Part shown: positions 26,001-34,332 of the stretch, piece after piece
Layout of the letters: each line of letters starts with the position of its first letter
Numbering within the stretch: position 1 is the first letter of the stretch
NCBI GenBank assembly: GCA_910588095.1
Contig: CAJUQH010000003.1
Coordinates: 1-64,000, forward strand
Direction of reading: 5' to 3'
Length of the DNA: 64,000 bases
DNA from: an uncultured Eggerthellaceae bacterium
Lineage (GTDB): Bacteria; Actinomycetota; Coriobacteriia; Coriobacteriales; Eggerthellaceae
Notes under the pieces: model-generated
Told to the model about the DNA's origin: nothing
The model's database searches: none
What the model saw: only the letters and a program-made list of their open reading frames with translations
Program-made: the position numbers and the translations under genes

Positions 26001-27457
26001 CCTTGGGAAACGCTTGGGATATCTGGGCAGAGGGACGTCTGACGCGGCCGGGTTACACCTTCGATGGGTGGTACACGGCAGCTTCAGGCGGCACCAAGGT
26101 CACCCAGTCGACTGCCCTGCCGAGCACGAACGCCGCTTACTGGGCCCATTGGAAGGCTAAGACCATAACGCTGGAGTGGGACCCTGCTTGGAGAGGGGTG
26201 CTGGGGCCTGAGCCGGGCGTGCTAACCGACCAGGTTTACTCCGAAGGCGCCAAGCTTGCACCGCCTCAGAGCCCTGTAAGGGATGGCTACTATTTCGCGG
26301 GCTGGTTCACGGCGGCGTCAGGCGGCACGCAGGTGACCAACACCACCGCCTTACCGACTGCGAACGCGACCTATTATGCCCATTGGGTAGCGAAAGGGCC
26401 GAAGGTGCAGTTTCACGCGCAAGGGACGCTGTGGTATGCCTACGAGGCCTCTGATGGGTTCGACTACGGACCAGCTGCGGCTGATTATCCGCTTGGGAAC
26501 CCCTTATTCTCCTCTGGCGTCTGGCTCGATGCTGCGGGGAGGGTGGCGTGCGAAGGCGCTGGGGCGTTCGCTGACTTTCCCAAGGAGCTGAGAGGGACCG
26601 TGGCATTCAGCCAGTCCATGACTGGCGTCACGAGCGCGTGGCTGGTCACGGGCGACGCCCAGGGCAACAAGGCCGGCTCGTGGCTCTCGTCGAGCGGAGC
26701 CTCCGTTGTGGGCAAGGCTTCAGCCGACGTCTACCTCAACGGCTATGGCGCCTCTACCATCACGTGGGACGCCCAAGGCGGCGAATGCGCCACGGCCACC
26801 ACGCCCAACGTCATGCCCTATGACACGGCAGCATCTCCCGAGCCCAAGCGGGCAGGCTTCGTGTTCGAGGGCTGGTACGACGGCACGGGAGACGACGCGA
26901 AGCTCGCCTGCAAGGCAGGGCAGCGCACCCCGCAGATAACGGCGGATATCACCTACTACGCCAGATGGGCGCCGGCCATCCGCGCTGACGCCCCCATAAG
27001 CGCGACGGTGAGGCTCGACGTCCTGGGCGTCGAGGACCAGGCCATGGACGAGGAGGCGCCCGGTTACCTGGAGTCGCGCTGCGGCGAGCCTTTGAAGGTG
27101 GCCGAGGTCGCCTTCGAGAAGAAGCCGGGAGCGGCAGGCCTCTTCGGCGCGCACGTGCCCGACATCGAGCTGCAGGCGCTCCCGGGCAAGGATGCCTCCT
27201 GGGCCGCCGACGCGCCCGCCTTCTCGTTCGCCCTCGATGCGGCAGGAGACGCTGCCACCGAAGACGACGCGACCAAGCTCGCGCCCCTTTCCATGTCAGG
27301 CTACGAGGTGCGCATACCCATAAGCTACCGCTTCCTCATCCCCGATGCCCTGCTCGACGAGGTGCTGGACGCCATAGACCCGACTGCCTTCGAGGACAAG
27401 AAGACCCCTGTGTGCTCGGTGGTCTACACGGTGGCTTTGCAGAACCCGCCCGCATAG
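23072..27457 (+). CDS. Large secreted surface protein A with BspA-like and InlB/Flg_new repeats
   Basis: This 1461-residue protein has a signal peptide (KLAAAMLAVMMMFSLVPADA, cleavage probably after ADALA). An acidic linker follows, then a BspA-like leucine-rich segment (residues about 170-350: SIGAYAFYLSGVTDVSLPAS, then RAFRSSDV). A central domain of about 300 residues comes next. Roughly seven Listeria-Bacteroides (Flg_new) repeats of the form FNANGG...GYTF.GWY...YA.W span residues about 610-1300. The last 160 residues form a domain shared with proteins B and C, ending CSVVYTVALQNPP. There is no LPXTG or terminal hydrophobic anchor. The gene lacks the poly-G tract of its paralogs and is intact. 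The start follows GGGAAGGAG. Its role is probably adhesion or host interaction. Confidence 0.85.
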   Translation: MRVPAVSFVYKLAAAMLAVMMMFSLVPADALAEGESSGAVEDEAVASDSTGQMDGFAGSSGEPQGTGAEQGGEGLPVAPTLASGLVGKPSSFVSVDVAFDGEPIVGSFTVDGMTFAVTDGSDVELVGVAGAEGAFGSEVPTSPQPPSAPTTEAEASSFMLPESVAYGEAEYSVVSIGAYAFYLSGVTDVSLPASIVDVDDRAFRSSDVASVTVAGGNPVYSSFDGALYSADMRSLLLIPGGKQGAVLLAKEAESAEASVFSHCSLVDAISVEEGGAAFASENGLLYDSDLTTLLRVPAGATEITIREGCTTIAAGAMEACASLTAVNAPATVNSISPDVFHAIPTVSLPAASVILGGDSEAAEAEEPDDGQASESDSQLTAMVALSSIDDDLPEVEPTAIALQLSADADASPWRSAGFSTEGGSFISKDGENGSATSAPVAASMVSQDVKLATEGAPTPLRNDTSNEASSDIPVASLDAATTYAAAPLYYWRSGVIWSKISTNSGSSWGGWKDYNSGSGNGWISNGDAARYRFYKGNAWKNSNGANWARWCADQSYGVWDHCYVASSASGPWTPVADSSSWRSIASDTYIAFWCDDGNNMKTVTLDKEGGSGGTGSPLKWAPIEKSTPKITPPTLSGWTFSGYVGTPDTDSAVPYLYVGADGSPTSQQTASFGTGTTLYAAWTKPVAFNANGGTQGKLKSLTARKGAPLGLVCDQVAATNPSYPLRSLFQTSLTPSGWKPTRTGYTFAGFYDTNAASGGTQWVDASGNLKVATCPTDTPSTLYARWTANKYDVSFNANGGSGGQSVKVQATSGSAMPTITTNKPTRTGYTFMGWYDNANYAASGAKQYYTAACASARNWDKAQATTLYAGWKANTITLTWNSQGGSAVANTAQTYASGTKVKLPANPTRAGYTFKGWFTAASGGTQITANTALPASNATYHAQWTANTIRTTWNVNGGKIDGNAGPFTRDTVYGSKTLGNAWDIWAEGRLTRPGYTFDGWYTAASGGTKVTQSTALPSTNAAYWAHWKAKTITLEWDPAWRGVLGPEPGVLTDQVYSEGAKLAPPQSPVRDGYYFAGWFTAASGGTQVTNTTALPTANATYYAHWVAKGPKVQFHAQGTLWYAYEASDGFDYGPAAADYPLGNPLFSSGVWLDAAGRVACEGAGAFADFPKELRGTVAFSQSMTGVTSAWLVTGDAQGNKAGSWLSSSGASVVGKASADVYLNGYGASTITWDAQGGECATATTPNVMPYDTAASPEPKRAGFVFEGWYDGTGDDAKLACKAGQRTPQITADITYYARWAPAIRADAPISATVRLDVLGVEDQAMDEEAPGYLESRCGEPLKVAEVAFEKKPGAAGLFGAHVPDIELQALPGKDASWAADAPAFSFALDAAGDAATEDDATKLAPLSMSGYEVRIPISYRFLIPDALLDEVLDAIDPTAFEDKKTPVCSVVYTVALQNPPA

Positions 27458-27485
27458 TCCGAGAGACATCTCAGGCTATGCGGGC
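27448..27485 (+). terminator. Hairpin overlapping the stop codon of surface gene A
   Basis: GCCCGCATAG (27448-27457, including the stop TAG) pairs perfectly with CTATGCGGGC (27476-27485). A second small hairpin (CCTGT...ACAGG) follows at about 27485-27501. The T-run is weak, so termination is likely but not certain. Confidence 0.5.
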
Positions 27486-27506
27486 CTGTCGCCTGAACAG
27501 GTAGGT

Positions 27507-27536
27507 TTGCGCTTTCTCGCGAAGGTGTGCTAGAGT
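27507..27536 (+). promoter_or_regulatory. Candidate promoter of phase-variable gene B
   Basis: TTGCGC (27507-27512), an 18-bp spacer and TAGAGT (27531-27536) precede a leader of about 120 nt. The sequence just downstream (GCGCATCACTTGGCG) is nearly repeated after the matching promoter of gene C, which supports function. The leader holds a TTGCTTTC/GGAAGCAA hairpin (27621-27628 with 27645-27652) that overlaps the ribosome site. Confidence 0.5.
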
Positions 27537-27658
27537 GCGCATCACTTGGCGGCTTCGAGCTTTTCCTGTTGCAATGCGAGCGCGGGGGCAGCAAGGGCGC
27601 CAAGGAAACGCGAACATACTTTGCTTTCATTTTTTTGTCGGGAAGGAAGCAAGACGAA

Positions 27659-30600
27659 ATGCGAATCGGGAACGCCTTGCGGCGCGCTGCCGCATCATCT
27701 TTCGGCATAGCCTTGTCATTCATGTTGGCCTTCGGCCTGCTGCCCGCTGATGCCTTGGCAGAAGGCGTGGGGGGGGTAGCCCTCTAAGCCAAAGCGAATC
27801 GGGTGCTGGTTCGGACAACCCTTCAGCTTCTGAGGGTTCTCAGGTCGACGAGGCTGAAGGGACTTCGCCTGATGTCACCCTGGGCGAAGGCAGCGAAGCT
27901 GCCGGAGCCGAAGGGCCCAATGCAAAGCCATTGACCCTCGCCTCTGCCCTTGCGGGCAAGCCCGCCGCGTTCGTCAACGCAGACGTCACCCTCGATGGCG
28001 AACCGGTCATCGGCTCATTCACCGTCGGTGGCCTGACCTTCGCGGTCATAGGCGAATCGAGCATCGAGCTCGTCGGCGTCTCGCCTGACTGGCAGCAAGT
28101 CACGGACTCTCAGGAAGGCGAGGGCTCTGGTGCAGCCCCGATGCTTGCATCGGGGTCTGACGAATCGGCCAGCCTCGCTCTCCCCGAAACCATCACCTAT
28201 TCCGATACTGACTACACCCTCACCTCCATCGGCGCCTACGCCTTCTACCTCTCGGGCGTGACGTCCGTCACGTTGCCTGCGAGCGTGAGCGACGTCGACG
28301 CCCGCGCGTTCCGCTCGAGCGACGTCGCCAACGTCACCGTCGCCGACGGCAACCCCAGCTTCTCCTCTTACGACGGCGTCCTCTACGACGCCTCCCGATC
28401 AAGCCTCCTGCTCATTCCCGGGGGCAGGCAGGGCGCTGTCCGCATCAGCTCAAAGGCCGAGGAGGTGGACGCGTCAGCCTTCTCGCATTGTGCTGGCGTG
28501 GATGCGATCTCGGTCGATGCGGGCAGCGCGCACCTCTCCTCCTGGGAAGGATTGCTGTATGACGCCGACGGCACGACGCTCTTGCGCGTGCCAGCCGGCG
28601 CCACCGAGATAGCCATCCACGAAGGCTGCACCACCATAGCCGCTGGCGCCCTCGAGGCCTGCGCGAGCCTGGCCACCATCACGGCTCCTGCATCCGTCAC
28701 CTCCATCAGCCCTGACGTCTTCACGAGCGTGCCGACCGTGAGCCTGCCTGCTGCGTCTGTCCTCCTGAGTGGAGCTGCTGAAGACGATAGCGTCGAGGAA
28801 CCCCAGCCAGCAGAAGCTCATGAGACTGGCACCCAGCTCACCGCCATGGTCGCGCTCTCCTCGGCCAAAGGCATTTCGCTTATCGTCGACCCTTCGACGA
28901 TTGAGATTTTCTTGCCCGGCGATGCTTCGGAGACGCCATGGAGCCACGTGGGCTTTTCCGTCCAGCGCACCGCTGGGCAACCAGAGATCAACTCGCAGGA
29001 AAATGAAGCAGTTGCAGGAGATGCCGCTGCTTCCGCTGAGGCGCCTATAGCGACACTGCAATCGGCCTCGACTTCAAGGGCGCATGCGACATTGACCTAT
29101 CGCGCGAATGCGTCGTTTTCCTATAGTCCATATACCGCTTCATCCACGCCCATAGCTACTGTACAGAAAACGGTGGGAGAAGGCGGCTCTTATTCGTATC
29201 CTTACGACGAGCAAGTCCGCTGGAATGGCTACTGCATCGAGGCATGGGCTCGCGAGACGAGTGCGGGTGTTACGCCTCACCCTAGCCCTTATTGGTATCT
29301 CGGTATTGGTGCGCCCAACGCTGGCGTGAAATTCGCTACGCTCAACGATGAGCCGATGGTCAAGAACCAGTGGTATCGCATTCCGAGCGATGGCAAGGGC
29401 GTTGTTTGGATGTATGACCAGACATCTCCGGCAACGGTAACCTGGAACGCGAATGGGGGTTCCGTTTCGCCAACGACGAGCTCCGTTCAGCTGGGAAAAA
29501 CCGTGAATGCACCGTTCCCTACGCGTTCTGGCCAGACGTTTACTGGATGGTACACGGCATCGTCGGGCGGCACGAAGGTCTGTGGCAGCGCGGCATCGGG
29601 TGGCACAACGCCTGCAATCCGAAAGAACGTGACCTATTATGCCCATTGGGCGCCTATCCCGATGGCGGACTACAACGTCACCGTTAGGGGAAACGAGCCA
29701 TTTACCTATGGCGGCTGGCGTCAAGCCACAGGCACGGGGGCTGTTACCTCTTCCTATTCCTATAAGACGCCTTACGTCAAGTGGGTGCAGTCGGGTGCTC
29801 AGTCATATCTGCACATGTATCACGATGACTACTGGTGGTACAACGCAGCATTCGGTGGGCTTCAAGCGGGCATCAAAAATGCGACCATCGATGGCTCGCC
29901 TATGAAGCCCAACACTTGGTATGAGACAACCAAGGCGACTGAGATTTGGATCTACAACTGCGAATCGCCTACGACGGTGACTTGGAATGCGAATGGCGGC
30001 TCCGTAAGTCCCGCATCAAGCTCGGTCATCTTGGGTGCGACGGTATCGGCACCGTTGCCTACACAGAACGGCTATGCGTTTAAGGGGTGGTATACGGCCG
30101 CAACAGGAGGGACCTATGTGTGCGGCGGCGCGACCTCGGGCGGCACTACGGGAGCCATACGAAAGCCAACGACGTATTATGCGTTGTGGAACCTCTTGAA
30201 ATACGACATAGCCTACAACCTTGACGGGGGCACGTTAGCTTCTGCCAATCCATCAAGCTATGATGTGACCACCGCGACATTCACCTTGGCGAATCCGACA
30301 AAGACCGGCTATGTGTTCACGGGGTGGTCGGGTACGGGCCTGACGGGCTCTGCCAACAAGGCGGTTTCTATCCCAAAGGGTTCAACGGGCAACCGCTCTT
30401 ACGTAGCGCACTGGGCTCCGGCGCTTTCGGCTATCGTTCCTTTGGAGGTTGAAGCGCGGGTAGACATACTGGGTGTTGAGCCGCAAGTGCCAGCGCCGGG
30501 ATATATTTCGTCGCGTTGCGCAGAAGCTCTCACGGTAGCAGAGATATCCTTTTTGCCCGACCAGCAGGGCATCAACGGTGTATTCGGTTCAGGTGTGAGC

Positions 30601-30861
30601 AGCGGCAGCTTGGCCGCGGTGTTCCTCGAGGTGCTGGCGGATGGGGCTGCTGCGCCGAATGCGCGCTTTCCGCTTGATGGGTCTGTGTCCAGGATGACGC
30701 CATCTTCTCCGGAGTTGTTCGTTATGGGTTCCTACAACGATAAGGTGGACATAGCATATCGTTTTGCCATACCCACCGACTTGCTGGGCTCGCTCAACGA
30801 GACAACCGCACCATTGGGTTCGGTGGCCTACACGGTGGCTCTGCAGAACCCGCCCGCATAG
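27659..30861 (+). CDS. Phase-variable surface protein B (frame OFF at 8 G)
   Basis: ATG 27659 (after GGGAAGGAAGCAAGACGAA) encodes a signal peptide ending LLPADALAEGV. With the 8-G tract at 27769-27776 the frame then hits TAA at 27785-27787, leaving 42 residues. The frame one base over is open from the tract to 30861. Adding one G (or losing two) joins them into a protein of about 1067 residues: acidic linker, BspA-like leucine-rich segment (GAYAFYLSGVTSVTLPAS), unique middle, about three Flg_new repeats (TWNANGGSVSP), and the C-terminal domain shared with A and C. The downstream frame carries normal codon use and homologous protein, so it is selected, not decayed. A homopolymer sequencing error is the alternative explanation. 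Confidence 0.8.
27769..27776 (+). repeat. Poly-G(8) contingency tract in gene B
   Basis: Eight G follow GGCGT immediately after the signal peptide codons. At 8 G the frame stops 7 codons from the start of the tract; 9 or 6 G opens the long frame. The flanking sequence of about 45 bases is identical to that around the tract in gene C. Confidence 0.85.
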
Positions 30862-30915
30862 TAACGAGCGTACTCCGTGTAGGGGTGCGTATCCGAGAGC
30901 CATGGCTCCTTCTGC

Positions 30916-30948
30916 TACAATTAATTATTGCGATATCGCAATAATTAA
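30916..30948 (+). promoter_or_regulatory. Promoter and 28-bp perfect palindromic operator of the HTH/zeta operon
   Basis: An extended -10 (TGC-TACAAT, hexamer 30916-30921) overlaps a 28-bp perfect palindrome at 30921-30948, whose half is TTAATTATTGCGAT. It covers the expected transcription start and ends next to the ribosome site AAAAGGAG. This is the expected layout for autorepression by the HTH protein encoded first. Confidence 0.8.
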
Positions 30949-30959
30949 AAGGAGCGTTC

Positions 30960-31352
30960 ATGTTATCGGTGAAAGAAAGCGCAGATATGCTTGGTGTAAC
31001 CCCTGCACGGGTGCGGGCCCTTATAGCCCAAAAGGCATTGCCGGCGCAAAAGGTGGGAAGGTCTTGGGTCATCAAGGAAGAAGACATCCTTGATCGCCTT
31101 TCCCGGCATCCTAAGGCAGGGCGACCGGTAAGAACTACTATTGCCGCTTCTGGGGTCCTGTCATCCTCTGTTGAATGCAATGAGGCGCTTCATGATGCGT
31201 ATGTTGCCTGTAGGGACGCATTTCGGTTCCGTCCGACTTTCGAGCAGTTGCAACAAGCGAGCGACAGCGAAGAAGCCGCTTTCTATGTGGCGGTGGCTGA
31301 CTTCTTCCTGCAGCAGCGCCAGCGCAATCTTGTTGCGCAGGGGGCCTACTGA
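30960..31352 (+). CDS. Excisionase/AlpA-type HTH protein, probable antitoxin and autorepressor
   Basis: This 130-residue protein begins with an excisionase-family (MerR-like winged) HTH: LSVKESADMLGVTPARVRAL, then QKVGRSWVIKEEDI (residues 2-45). A linker and a helical C-terminal half (residues 70-130, ending NLVAQGAY) follow. It overlaps the kinase gene by the ATGA-type junction at 31350-31354, and its promoter carries a palindromic operator. By analogy with toxin-antitoxin operons it should bind DNA with the N-terminus and neutralise the downstream kinase with the C-terminus. It is not an epsilon antitoxin; HTH-type partners are known for some zeta-like kinases. Confidence 0.75.
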   Translation: MLSVKESADMLGVTPARVRALIAQKALPAQKVGRSWVIKEEDILDRLSRHPKAGRPVRTTIAASGVLSSSVECNEALHDAYVACRDAFRFRPTFEQLQQASDSEEAAFYVAVADFFLQQRQRNLVAQGAY

Positions 31353-31963
31353 TGGACGCGCCGTTCTATGTTGTGTTCGCTGGCGTGAACGGCGCGGGCA
31401 AGTCGACCCTTTACCAATCTGGCTTATGGCAGCTTCCTGGTATGCCGAGTACTATGGAGCGCGTTAATCCTGACGAGATACTGCGCGAACAAGGGGGAGA
31501 CTGGCGCTCTTCCTCCGACCAGTTACGCGCGGGTCGCGAAGCACGAAAGCGCATCAATGAGCTTTTCGAGAAACGACAGAGCTTCAATCAAGAGACGACG
31601 CTTACTGGGCGCTTGGCAGCCCGGAACATCAAGCACGCACGGCAACAGGGCTATCGTGTCCTCGTTAACTACGTAGGAGTGCAAGATGCGGCCATTGCGC
31701 TGGAGCGCATCGCCCATCGGGTCGCCCAAGGAGGCCACGACATTGACGAGAGTGCCGTTCGTCGCCGTTTTCGAGACTCTTTGCGTGCGTTCTCGTGTCT
31801 TGTCGGGCAGTGCGAGCGGGCGACTGTGTTCGACAATACCGAGGACTTCAGGACGCTTGCTTACTGGAAAGACGGCATGCTGGGGTGGTGGGGTGGCCAG
31901 AATCGCTATACTCCGTGGCTGAAAGACGCCATCTTGGACGAGGAGCTTTGGCGCATTCCTTGA
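31352..31963 (+). CDS. Zeta-toxin-like P-loop kinase
   Basis: This 203-residue protein has a Walker A motif close to the N-terminus (VFAGVNGAGKSTLY, residues 8-21), a VNPDEI motif (about 39-44) and FNQETTLTG (about 75-83), as in zeta toxins that phosphorylate UDP-N-acetylglucosamine and block wall synthesis. An Arg-rich stretch (AVRRRFRDSLRAF, about 135-147) fits the lid. At 203 residues it is a short member. Translation is coupled to the HTH gene. The pair sits between the phase-variable gene B and housekeeping DNA, suggesting a role in stabilising the accessory segment; that is inference. Confidence 0.82.
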   Translation: MDAPFYVVFAGVNGAGKSTLYQSGLWQLPGMPSTMERVNPDEILREQGGDWRSSSDQLRAGREARKRINELFEKRQSFNQETTLTGRLAARNIKHARQQGYRVLVNYVGVQDAAIALERIAHRVAQGGHDIDESAVRRRFRDSLRAFSCLVGQCERATVFDNTEDFRTLAYWKDGMLGWWGGQNRYTPWLKDAILDEELWRIP

Positions 31964-32028
31964 GAAGCCCCCTGCGCAGGTAACGTGTTTTCGCTCGCGG
32001 GGTCCTGCGGCGGCTGCCCGCAATCTTC

Positions 32029-32034
32029 TATACT
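32029..32034 (+). promoter_or_regulatory. Candidate -10 element of the rseP-ispG-proS operon
   Basis: TATACT at 32029-32034 lies about 97 bases before the site-2 protease start in a region otherwise very GC-rich. No convincing -35 is visible. Confidence 0.35.
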
Positions 32035-32130
32035 GAGAACTCTGCGACCAGCGGCTTCGGGCTCGTGCGTCGGGCAGCCCGCCCGCGCAACGACCCCGCG
32101 GCCCCACTTATATATAAGGATGGTTCGACT

Positions 32131-33240
32131 ATGGACGTTCTCGTGATGGTCCTGTGCGCCACGGTGGTCATCGGCTTCCTCGTGTTCATCCATGAAGGCG
32201 GCCACTACCTGGCAGCGCGCGCGTTCGGCGTGCGCGTGACCGAGTTCATGCTGGGGCTGCCTGGCCCCTCGGTAGGCTTCACCCGCGGCGGCACGCGCTT
32301 CGGCGTGACCGCGGTGCCCCTGGGTGGCTACGCGAAGGTGTGCGGCATGGAGCCCGGCGAGATGAGCCCGCACCTCCAGCCGGTGCTGGCCGAGCTCTAC
32401 CGCCGTGGCACGGCCGACGTGCAGGCCATCGCCACTGCCTGCGACATCACCGACGACGAGGCCTTCGAGGCCCTTGAAGAGCTCACGGAATGGGGCAGCG
32501 CCGTCGGCCCTGACAAGAGGGATGCCGACGACACCTACCGCGCCCCGGCCAGCTACCCGCCGCCGCGTCGCCTGCGCCGCCACGCCACCGTGGCCGATGA
32601 CGTGCCCCTGCCGTGCTACGATCTGGGCGAGGCGCGCCCCGTGCCCGACACCGAAGCCTTGTTCCAGTCGGAGTACCGCCAGCAGTACCGTGCCCAGCCG
32701 TTCTGGAAGCGCTCGGTCATCCTTCTGGCCGGCATCGCGGTGAACCTGCTGTTCGCCATGGTGGCGTTCGTCGTCATCTTCTCCGTCATCGGCGTCGACC
32801 TGCAGCTGGAATCGGGCGAGGTGGTGCACCGCACCATGAACCCCCTCCAGTCCATCCAAGCCGGCTTCATGTACATCGGCATGGTGGCCCAGGCGGTGGC
32901 GGGGCTGTTCAACCCGGCCACGGCCGCCCAGACCGTCAGCGATTCCACCAGCATCGTGGGCATCGCGGTCATGTCCAAGACCTACTTCGAGGCAGGCCTG
33001 GTCACGGCCCTTGAGTTCACGGCCATGATATCGGTCTCGCTCGGCATCATGAACCTGCTGCCCATCCCGCCGCTCGACGGCGGTCGCTTCGTGGTGGAAA
33101 TCTTCCAGAAGCTCACCCGCCGCCCCGTGTCGGTGCGCGCTATGAGCTATCTTTCCATGGCGGGGGTGGCGTTGTTCGTGGGCTTCTTCGTCATCATGCT
33201 CAACCAGGATATCCAGCGGTTCATCTTCGGGAACTGGTAG
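32131..33240 (+). CDS. rseP: Site-2 intramembrane metalloprotease (RseP/M50) with a non-PDZ insert
   Basis: This 369-residue membrane protein has the zinc motif HEGGH at residues 21-25 in the first membrane segment and the third ligand in PIPPLDGGRF near residue 312. Families of this type usually carry one or two PDZ domains between them. Here residues about 78-180 instead form a helical, winged-helix-like unit (QPVLAELYRRGTADVQAIAT, then AFEALEELTEWG) plus a charged linker. The protein cleaves membrane-bound substrates such as anti-sigma factors or signal peptide remnants. ATG 32131 is 10 bases after AAGGA. ispG and proS follow in the order common to many bacteria; dxr, usually just upstream, is missing. 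Confidence 0.88.
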   Translation: MDVLVMVLCATVVIGFLVFIHEGGHYLAARAFGVRVTEFMLGLPGPSVGFTRGGTRFGVTAVPLGGYAKVCGMEPGEMSPHLQPVLAELYRRGTADVQAIATACDITDDEAFEALEELTEWGSAVGPDKRDADDTYRAPASYPPPRRLRRHATVADDVPLPCYDLGEARPVPDTEALFQSEYRQQYRAQPFWKRSVILLAGIAVNLLFAMVAFVVIFSVIGVDLQLESGEVVHRTMNPLQSIQAGFMYIGMVAQAVAGLFNPATAAQTVSDSTSIVGIAVMSKTYFEAGLVTALEFTAMISVSLGIMNLLPIPPLDGGRFVVEIFQKLTRRPVSVRAMSYLSMAGVALFVGFFVIMLNQDIQRFIFGNW

Positions 33241-33276
33241 GTTGCGCGTTAGCTAGCGCAAGGGAAGGAAAGGCCG

Positions 33277-34332
33277 ATGAAGCCGAACGAGACGACCCGG
33301 CAGGTCATGGTGGGGGGCGTGCCCCTGGGCGGCGGCGCGCCAGTGGTGGTGCAGTCGATGCTGAACGCCCCGGCGAAGGACGTGGAGGCCAACCTCGCGC
33401 AGATCGAGGCGCTGCAAGAGGCCGGCTGCGAGGTGGTGCGCATGGCCATTCCCAGCCGCGATTGCCTCGACGCGTTCGAGCAGGTGTGCGCTGCGTCGCC
33501 GCTGCCCGTGGTGGCCGACATCCACTTCGATGCCGAAAGCGCCGTGGCTGCGGCCCAGCGCGGGGCGGCCAAGCTGCGCATCAACCCCGGCAACATCGGC
33601 GGGCTGGTCGCGTGCGATGCCATCATGGACGCAGCGGCCCAGGCGGGCATCCCCATCCGCATCGGGGTGAACGCCGGCTCGCTCGAGGCCGACCTGGCTG
33701 CCCGCACCGACCTCACGCTGCCCGAGAAGCTGGCGGAATCGGCGGCAGGCTACGTGGCCTACTTCGAAGGCCGTGGCTTCCGCGACCTGGTGGTGTCAGC
33801 CAAGGCCCACGACGTGCCGGCCACCATCGCCACCTATCGCCTGCTGGCCCAGCGCATGCCCCACGTGCCGCTGCACATAGGCGTCACCGAGGCGGGCACC
33901 GCCTTCCAAGGCATCATTAAGTCGGCTGCTGGCCTGGGCATGCTGCTCGAACAGGGCATCGGCGACACGCTGCGCATATCGCTCACCGACGACCCCACGC
34001 TGGAAGTGCGCGCTTGCTGGACGCTTCTGCAGGCGCTGGACCTGCGCCGACGCGGGCCGGAGCTCATCAGCTGCCCCACGTGCGGCCGCTGCCAGGTCGA
34101 TCTCATCGCGCTGGCGAAGCAGGTCGAGCAGCGCCTTCAGCACATCGACCGACCGCTGAAGGTGGCGGTCATGGGTTGCGTGGTCAACGGCCCCGGCGAA
34201 GCCAAGGACGCCGACCTGGGCGTTGCCTGCGGCCAGGGCTCGGGCGCGGTGTTCGCTCATGGTAAAATCGTCCGGAAAGTCGAAGAGGCGGCGATTCTCG
34301 ACGCCCTGATGGAGGAGATTGAAGCGCTATGA
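33277..34332 (+). CDS. ispG: 4-hydroxy-3-methylbut-2-enyl diphosphate synthase (IspG/GcpE)
   Basis: This 351-residue enzyme of the MEP isoprenoid pathway converts MEcPP to HMBPP with a [4Fe-4S] cluster. It has the N-terminal TIM-barrel start (VMVGGVPLGGGAPVVVQSM), INPGNIGG near residue 108, the cluster ligands in SCPTCGRCQVDL near 267, and GCVVNGPGEAKDADLG near 304. Length is normal for the bacterial short form. ATG 33277 follows AAGGGAAGGAAAGG. The stop overlaps the proS start (ATGA). Confidence 0.96.
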   Translation: MKPNETTRQVMVGGVPLGGGAPVVVQSMLNAPAKDVEANLAQIEALQEAGCEVVRMAIPSRDCLDAFEQVCAASPLPVVADIHFDAESAVAAAQRGAAKLRINPGNIGGLVACDAIMDAAAQAGIPIRIGVNAGSLEADLAARTDLTLPEKLAESAAGYVAYFEGRGFRDLVVSAKAHDVPATIATYRLLAQRMPHVPLHIGVTEAGTAFQGIIKSAAGLGMLLEQGIGDTLRISLTDDPTLEVRACWTLLQALDLRRRGPELISCPTCGRCQVDLIALAKQVEQRLQHIDRPLKVAVMGCVVNGPGEAKDADLGVACGQGSGAVFAHGKIVRKVEEAAILDALMEEIEAL

